From the NCBI GenBank assembly GCA_009602725.1, contig WELB01000004.1:1142185-1206184 (forward strand): a DNA stretch of 64,000 nt, in the 5' to 3' direction. Shown piece by piece: positions 58,301-64,000 of the stretch. This DNA is from Spirogloea muscicola (taxonomy: Eukaryota > Streptophyta > Zygnematophyceae > Spirogloeales > Spirogloeaceae). The position numbers and the translations under genes are program-made. How positions within the stretch are numbered: position 1 is the stretch's first letter; each line of letters opens with the position of its first letter. The notes beneath the pieces were generated by a model. It worked only from the letters and a program-made list of their open reading frames with translations, had not been told where the DNA came from and ran no database searches.

Positions 58301-59760
58301 CTGGCCTTTCCCAGCCACCAGTCAATCTGGCCGCACTTCTCTGCTAAGCAGCCGCAGATTAGAGATGCTAGGCTCCTGGAAGTGGGTCCCAAGGCCAGAG
58401 CCAGAGGCAGCAGCGAGGGCTCTGCCGGCACGAAGGTGCAGCGCGCGGGCCATGGACCTCTGCAGCGAGACGGCCAGGCGCATGCGGTACACTTGCGCCA
58501 GCGACTCGGCTGCAGGAAAGTCTACCGGCTCCCCTTGGAAGCGACGGGCGATGGCGTGGCGGGCGAGCTGGGTGAGCAGCTCGAGCCACCGAGCGCCCAG
58601 CGCCCCATGGGTGTCAATTGCCGACGGGAAGAACTCGTCTTCCCGCGGATGGTTGGCGTACTTGAGCTCTTTTGCCCAAGCGGCGCAGGCGACCGCATAC
58701 CCAGCCTTGGAAAGAGGACTACACTACCAAACACAACAACGCACTAGGGAGCTCAGTACCCGAAGAGCCCTCGCTGCCTCCGGCCAGGGGACCGGCTTCC
58801 AGCAACCTTGTACCTCTGACCTGCTCGATGAGGGAGGACCATTCCATACCGTAAGCACCGCATACATCTATAGAAAGAAAGAAAAGAGGCTCTCCACGAG
58901 GGCAAGGGCAGTGAGAGAAGCCAGCCCAGATGGAGTGGACAAGGTCGCGAACGGAAGAAAGCACGGCCAGATTGACTGGTGGCTGGGAAAGGCCAGCCCA
59001 GAGGAATGGACAAGGTCTGAAGGAGCCGGAGTGCGAAGGACTAGGACTAAGACATCAGCCAGGAAACGCTCACTAACCTCTAGTCCGGAGATGCAAGTCT
59101 GAGTAGCTAGCCGGCGGAGAGACGTCGCCCTGACGGAAGCCGGAGGCCGCCGCCAAAGCTCGGCCTGCGCGCAAGTGAACCTTGAAGGCAAGGGACCGCT
59201 GCATTGAGATGGAGAACGGAAGGGGTGGTATTTGTGCCCGCTTCCAGGAGCCCAGCTTCTCTTACCTGAGGCTGCTTAGCAGGGGTTACAGAATGCTTCG
59301 TAGCTGCTCAGTTTCAAATTTTGTGCTTGTTTTTCTTAGTGATTCCCCTTGCCCCTTCTCGTCTTTTGTACATTCCTTTTTGGGCGTCTTTCCGCCGGCT
59401 AGCTACTCAGACTTGCATCTCCTGGCTAGAGGTTACTGGACCCTGGCTGATGTCTTCGTCTTAGTCCTTCGCACTCCGGCTCCATCAGACCTTGTCCATC
59501 CCTTTTGGGCTGGCCTTCCCAGCCACCAGTCAATCTGGCCGCGCTCTCTTTTTGGGCTGGCTTTTTCCAGCCCCTATCCTCAATGGGCGAGCCCTTTCCT
59601 CTTGTTGTAATAATTCTCTTGCCCCCGTTGGGAGAGCCACTTCTCCTCTGGGCTGGCCTTCCGCAGCCATTACCTAATAATATGTCGGCTTGAGTTGGCC
59701 TCCATTTCATTCATGCGCCCCGCGCGCCTTCTCTCTCTATATTGGCGAGAGCTTGTTTCT
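55380..59760. repeat. Mosaic array of hairpin modules and LINE 3' ends in alternating orientation
   Basis: At least 18 copies of a unit with a GGGCTGG...CCAGCC stem-loop. It is usually preceded by CCTTGTCCATTC and followed either by CTATCCTCAATGGGCGAGC, by ACCAGTCAATCTGGCCGC, or by CTCGCCCCCTTTGG. Forward copies lie near 55737, 55845, 55970, 56048, 56243, 56740, 57148, 57213, 58298, 59505, 59553 and 59660; reverse copies near 57425, 57640, 57728, 57830, 58068, 58925 and 58980. LINE 3' protein tails are interspersed (55610-55700 and 57300-57390 forward, 56450-56650 and 59080-59210 reverse). No host gene is visible. Confidence 0.85.
58323..58712 (-). mobile_element. LINE C-terminal ORF piece, uninterrupted
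   Basis: An open frame of about 129 codons without an ATG near its start: GYAVACAAWAKELKYANHP, FFPSAIDTHGALGARWLELL, ESLAQVYRMRLAVSLQRSM, ARALHLRAGRALAAASGSG, then SISNLRLLSRE. It resembles the C-terminal end of LINE reverse-transcriptase proteins (final domain after the nuclease-like region). It is the best-preserved copy of this 3' end in the window and serves as the reference for the others. It is 5'-truncated near 58712. Its stop lies inside a hairpin module, so the module forms part of the element's end. Confidence 0.75.
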
Positions 59761-60039
59761 TTCATTTTCGAGGACATTTGCGAGCCGAAGCAACCTTGAC
59801 AGATGGAAAATGAGTGTGTACTAAGAGACGGCCAAGTACAAGGGTAAGCACAACTGGTGATCCGAGGCCCGGACATCTTCCTCGTCAGCTGACGTGGACC
59901 CATCGCGGCCGCCGTGATTGGGCTGGGCCCCGTGCCGGGATTCCCCTGGCACCGCGGGGGCCCCGGCCCGCGGCGGCGCGAGTGGCGCCAAAGCCGCCGT
60001 GCTCCGGGAGTCCGTCTTCCACCCTCCCTGTAAATAAGA

Positions 60040-60302
60040 AGCGTGGCATCGCATTGACGCGCCAGAACATGGCCCGAGAAGAGGGGTCTCCACCCTTGGC
60101 GCTTAGCGCCGACTGTGCGCGTCCGCTCGCCTCCCCGCCGCCGCCGCCGCCACTGCCGCCGCCGCCGCCGCTTCCGCCGCTGCCGCCACTACCGCCATTG
60201 CGCCGCCGCCGCCGNNNNNNNNNNNNNNNNNNNNNNNNNNNNNNNNNNNNNNNNNNNNNNNNNNNNGCGGTGCGCGCCACCCCGAGGCGGCGGCGGCGCG
60301 CG
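60040..60302 (+). promoter_or_regulatory. 5' flank of GIF with CCG repeat and 52-base gap
   Basis: A CCG/CCGCTG-rich run (60130-60214) leads into 52 unknown bases (60215-60266), 36 bp before the GIF start codon. The GC-rich 5' untranslated region or core promoter is therefore incomplete in this assembly. An in-frame upstream extension of the protein cannot be excluded. Confidence 0.5.
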
Positions 60303-61520
60303 ATGCAGGGCCTGCAGGGCCCCGGCATGGGCATGCGCGCGCCGCCGCCGCAGGCGCAGGCGGGCTCCGCGTACCCCGTCTCGCACCAGATCACCACCGA
60401 GCTCATCCAGAAGGTTGCTGACCAGGCCGCCCCTCGACACCCGCCACTGGCCACCGAGAGCAGCTCAGCAGACGAGCCGAAGCAGCCATTCGCTCGTCTT
60501 GAGTCCGTGGTGCTGATGTGGCGCTCGTCTCTTGATTGTCGGTCACCTCATGGCCGCTCGGTCGCCTCAGCTGAGGACCAGGACTGGGGCACCTCCCCTT
60601 GCAAGCCGCGTCTCCTGTAACACCACACTCCCCTCTCTCCTCTCTTCCTCCACTCCCCCTACCCCCCTCTCGTCTCCTTCCCTAGTCCCCTCTTTCTCTC
60701 ACCTCCCTCCCTCCCTCCCTCCCGCACTACCTCCCTTACCTCTTCACTCCTTCCCTACCCATATTTCTCTCCCCCCCCCTCCCCCCCCCTTCCACACCCT
60801 CTCTTCGTTGCCCCTCAACTTTCTTCTCCCTTTAACAAGCCATCCCACCCCTGCTCTGCTGATGTAGATGCCACCCAGATCCTCTCTGCACCCACTGGGG
60901 AAGAGGTTGCACACACCTGGGGACACACCTGAGCTCACAACCAGAGTCTCGACTTATTGATACTTCGCACCATGTGGTCGAGATAATGCAGTACTTGGAC
61001 GAGAATAAGCAGCTCATTCTGGCCATCCTGGACAACCAGAATCTAGGGAAGCTCAACGAGTGTGCACAGTGAGTCACCAGGAGCCGCTCCTTGACACCTG
61101 TGTAATGATCACGCATTCACAGTTGTCCGCCTGAGGAGGGTGTCACGCCTTGCTAGTGCAGATGTTGTTGACACCCTTACACATTTTGACTACTAATGAG
61201 CATGCTATGTCCATCAGGTATCAGGCAAGGCTACAGCAGAACCTCATGTACTTAGCAGCTATTGCGGATGCTCAACCGCAGGCCCCTACCCCTCAGCAGG
61301 CCTCGGGACACAGTCAGGTCGTTGAACTTTCAATTCCAACTGTTGTCGATTGCATGGCAGAGCTGAAAGCAAGTATTCAGAGGCCAAAGGGTCCATGATT
61401 GATCAGTATAAGACCTCTGTGATTGACACCTCTTTCTGCTACTCTTTGTCATGCTTGCATGAACAGGTTCCTGCCGCCACCCAGCAGCAGCAGCAGTACA
61501 GAAGCACGCAGCAACATCAG

Positions 61521-61595
<75 letters not shown>

Positions 61596-61604
61596 CACCA
61601 ACAA

Positions 61605-61638
<34 letters not shown>

Positions 61639-62233
61639 TGCTGCTTAACCAAAGAACCTCTGCACAATACTTGCCTGCGCAGGCGCAGCAAGGGCCCTCT
61701 CATTCACATGGCCAGGTTTGTGTGCAGCAGCTTTGCTCATGTGCTGGGACCTTGAAACAAGCCTTCTCAACAATATTGGTCTTATGTTAGAGAACCCCAG
61801 GAATCTTTGTGGAGGGTGTACCACATATCTAAACGTGGGGTGCTGTGCCCTCACTATGCAGGGACACCACCCTGGCTCAATGCCTCTATCAGCTGGAGGA
61901 GCTCAAGCAAATAGCGGGTACTCAGACTACAGCGGAAGCTTAGGTGGGTAACTAGCTGCGGATGCTCATGCTCCCTCTTCCTTTCTCTACCTTTTTGCAC
62001 AAGAAGCACTAACACGAGGACAGCGACGACACCCTATCCATGCAGCACGAGACCTCTTCTTAGGTGGCTGCACTTGTGTGCTGCAAACAGGTAGAGGCGG
62101 GAGCGGAGAGGACAACATGCAAGATTCTCTTGGGAGGGGGAATGACATTCATGGAGCCATGTCTGGCACGGGTGCATCGAGTAGGAACAATGATGGCAGG
62201 GTATCAAGCATAGCAGACGGGCACACGCTCTAG
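60303..62233 (+). CDS. GIF: GRF-interacting factor (SSXT/SNH domain coactivator)
   Basis: Transcriptional coactivator related to animal SS18, which in plants bridges GRF transcription factors and SWI/SNF chromatin remodelling. Six exons agree in phase: 60303-60413, 60992-61068, 61218-61317, 61467-61715, 61862-61943 and 62091-62233, giving 253 residues. The SNH domain is split over three exons: HQITTELIQK, YLDENKQLILAILDNQNLGK then LNECAQ, and YQARLQQNLMYLAAIADAQ. A Gln-rich activation region with His interspersed follows (about 61480-61645, mostly CAG codons). The tail is Gly/Ser-rich (GRGGSGEDNMQDS), like the C-terminus of plant GIF proteins. The start MQGLQGPG is close to the domain, as in relatives. 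Splice donors and acceptors are all GT-AG. Length is near that of plant GIFs (about 200-230) plus the longer Gln tract. Confidence 0.95.
61483..61646 (+). repeat. CAG/CAT/CAA trinucleotide repeat encoding poly-Gln/His
   Basis: About 160 bp of in-frame CAG with some CAT and CAA units within GIF exon 4. It encodes two Gln runs of more than ten separated by His. Its length is probably variable between individuals. Confidence 0.9.
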
Positions 62234-62489
62234 ACTTTTCACGAACTGTTAGTCTTATTATCATGTTGCTGAGGAAACCCGATGACAACTCTTGGCTTGT
62301 CTGCAGTGGACCAATATTTCAAGCTTTAATTGTATCTTACCTGAACCAGGACAAGCTCAGAAGTAGAGCTGAATGCATCACTTTAAATTTTGTCATGGCA
62401 ATGACATTGACAAGCTGTCATCCTGCATACATGTGCAACTTGTGAAGAGTGGAGTTCACTACCCATAAACGACGGAGAAACAGCTCTCC

Positions 62490-62880
62490 AATGTAGAGAG
62501 AGAAGGCGCGCGGTGCGCATGAAGTCGAAAGAGAGGCCAATTCTAGCCTTACAATTGTCCTGGTAACGGGTGAATGAGTCGGCTAAGGGGGGCACTAAGA
62601 TTCTCTAGTGAGCACACACATATCTGACAAGCTAAGCTGAGGAGCCAGACCACCACCACGGAAGCCATTAGCCTGGCCTAATGCACGCCCAGCACGCTGG
62701 TGTATGGCGAAAATGTAAGGCCAATGGCTATAAGAGGCCAGCTCAAAGAGGAAAAGTTCCTCCAATGTATCGCCGGGCTGGTCGCGCCCTTGCAGCAGCC
62801 TCTGGTTTGCGCAGCGGGGTTGCTCTTCCTCCCCTCAGCTCATCTGACTTCCTACTGCTGACTCGGGGGTATTGAGGGCG
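62490..62880. repeat. Repeat modules downstream of GIF
   Basis: About 62495-62600 is a reverse copy of the GCGCACCGCGCGCC unit (minus strand reads CATGCGCACCGCGCGCC, then backwards through TTGTAAGGCTAGAATTGGCC). About 62770-62875 forward is a LINE 3'-end remnant with YRRAGRALAAASGLRSG and then SDFLLLTRGY before a stop, matching the C-terminus of 58712-58323 and 33000-33690. Confidence 0.75.
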
Positions 62881-62959
62881 CCCTGTCTGCCTAGCCTTTG
62901 GCTCCGTCATGAACACCTGTATGCATCTGGCTGGCAGTTAACAGCCGATTTTTTAATAT

Positions 62960-63175
62960 CAGCAGCCGCTTTCTCCCTCAATGTAGGGCAATGGCTGTGA
63001 GAGGCCAGCCCGAAGCAATGAACAAGGTCTGATAGGGCCGAAGCGCCACATATAACAAAGCTACTCTGGGGGCTACACGCTATGTGTAGCCCCATCCGCA
63101 GCACTAGCTCTTGCCTGGACGTTGTAGTGGCTTGCTTTGGCCACCTTTTTATTACATGTGCACCGCATCTGATGA
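62960..63175. repeat. Hairpin module (reverse) and a unit shared with 3100-3175
   Basis: About 62985-63050 in reverse contains GGGCTGGCCTCTCACAGCC followed by the CCTTGTTCATTG-like end. About 63100-63170 matches 3100-3175 in order (CACTAGCTCTTGCCTG, GTGGCTTGCTTTGGCCACC, CATGTGCACCGC). Both belong to the dispersed set. Confidence 0.7.
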
Positions 63176-63239
63176 ATGTTATGAGTGGATGTTTTAGTAT
63201 AGTCGCGAACACCCTCTGTTACCCTCCCTTCCCTTCCCC

Positions 63240-64000
63240 TCCTTGGGAACACGCAGCTGGCGTTGGCCATCCTCACCCGCTGCATCGGCCAACGGGCTTG
63301 CTATCTGCAACGGACAGTCGCCCCATTGGGCATGGTGGCGGTGCTCTATAAGGAATATGATGACTCCCTTCAGCAGTTCCTGGCATCCCTACTACATTCT
63401 TCATCTTTCCCCTCAGCTTCAGCTTCCCTCCAGGCCTCCCTCCCTACTCGCATGGGCGGCCTTGGCTGCCGGTCGTTGGAGCAGACGGCGCAAGCAGCCT
63501 TCCTGGGCTGCTGGCACCAGATCGCCTCCCTGCTACCCATGCGCTTCCCTTGCCTCCACGACCCTGTACGCAATGTGGAGGAAGGCTCCTTCCCCTTCCA
63601 AGCGGATCTGAGGAGCATCCGCGACTCAGCCATCAGCTCTTTCCCCTCTCTCCAACCCTACTCACGCCATTCTCCACCCTCGCCCAAGCTTCTGGTAGAG
63701 GGGCACAATCCAGACTGGTTACGGCAGTGGAAGACGAACGCCGCAGAAGGTTGAGGAGGCTGCCAGAGATTCAGAACAATCCGAGGAGCTTGGCAAGACT
63801 CACTTCTCTGGCCACACCTGGTGCCACTGACTGGATCACCTCTCCCCCCGTCGCCAACGCCTTCAGCATCAGCTCCGAGGCCTTTCGGACATCGCTTCAA
63901 CTCTTCCTCGGCCTCCCACCTAATTGCCTGATTGGGGTGCGCCAGTGCGAGTGCGGCTTCCGTGCAGAGGGTGCTGTGCTCGCCACTCACATGCTGAGAT
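63240..64000 (+). mobile_element. LINE reverse-transcriptase ORF, C-terminal half, running off the window
   Basis: An open frame (63263-63754) reads TRCIGQRACYLQRTVAP, SASLQASLPTRMGGLGCRS and AAFLGCWHQI. This is the region after the polymerase core in plant and algal LINEs, where LPxRxGGLGxRS is typical. The similarity continues in a second frame from about 63730: VEDERRRRLRRLPE, TDWITSPPVANAFSISSEAF, SLQLFLGLPPN and CECG, the start of a zinc-binding motif. One frameshift therefore separates the two parts. The element probably belongs to the family whose 3' ends litter the window, because its continuation would be the segment seen at 33690-33000. Confidence 0.75.

Noticed and set aside
59814-60302. 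In-frame upstream extension of GIF starting at 59814
   Set aside because: It would cross a gap and Pro-rich low-complexity sequence, and relatives start just before the SNH domain.

Overview
The window looks like nuclear DNA of a green-lineage eukaryote, most likely an early-diverging streptophyte alga; the species call is inference. Evidence: dense GT-AG introns of roughly 80-600 bp, GC-rich coding exons, plant-type CCCTAAA-like tracts inside introns, and proteins whose closest recognisable relatives are plant forms (GRF-interacting factor, ClpF-type UVR/YccV protein, plant lipoxygenase, plastid-type SufB, cation/calcium exchanger, plant-type DHHC acyltransferase). I assembled the gene models by eye from conserved motifs and matching splice phases. 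No database search was run.

Layout. 1-3.65 kb: no gene, GC-rich then repeat-derived DNA. 4.0-5.5 kb (+): EIF1AD, convergent with 5.6-11.3 kb (-): NOC2, a 60S ribosome assembly factor. 14.2-20.3 kb (-): a plant-type lipoxygenase with all iron ligands visible. 20.5-28.3 kb: a repeat-rich, gene-poor stretch with a GC-rich island. 28.4-32.2 kb (+): a class 3 lipase with hydrophobic segments inserted in the hydrolase fold. 33.0-33.7 kb (-): LINE 3' remnant. 34.0-37.4 kb (+): a CCX exchanger whose 5' end lies in an assembly gap. 39.0-41.7 kb (-): CLPF. 43.4-44.9 kb (-): a DHHC S-acyltransferase, head to head with 45.2-51.0 kb (+): a large unrecognised Arg/Glu-rich protein of about 1390 residues. 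51.3-52.0 kb: a 388-bp tandem duplication. 52.2-54.9 kb (-): SUFB. 55.2-59.8 kb: a mosaic of short hairpin-bearing repeat modules in alternating orientation plus LINE 3' ends. 60.3-62.2 kb (+): a complete GIF coactivator gene. 63.2-64.0 kb (+): part of a LINE reverse-transcriptase ORF running off the window.

The genes do not form a pathway. They are housekeeping and plastid genes (translation/ribosome assembly: EIF1AD, NOC2; plastid: SUFB, CLPF, probably the lipoxygenase) set among debris of one LINE family. The most interesting non-genic signal is a set of three or four short repeat modules, two of them with conserved stem-loops, scattered and shuffled around LINE 3' ends. They look like a LINE tail and possible non-autonomous partners sharing it.
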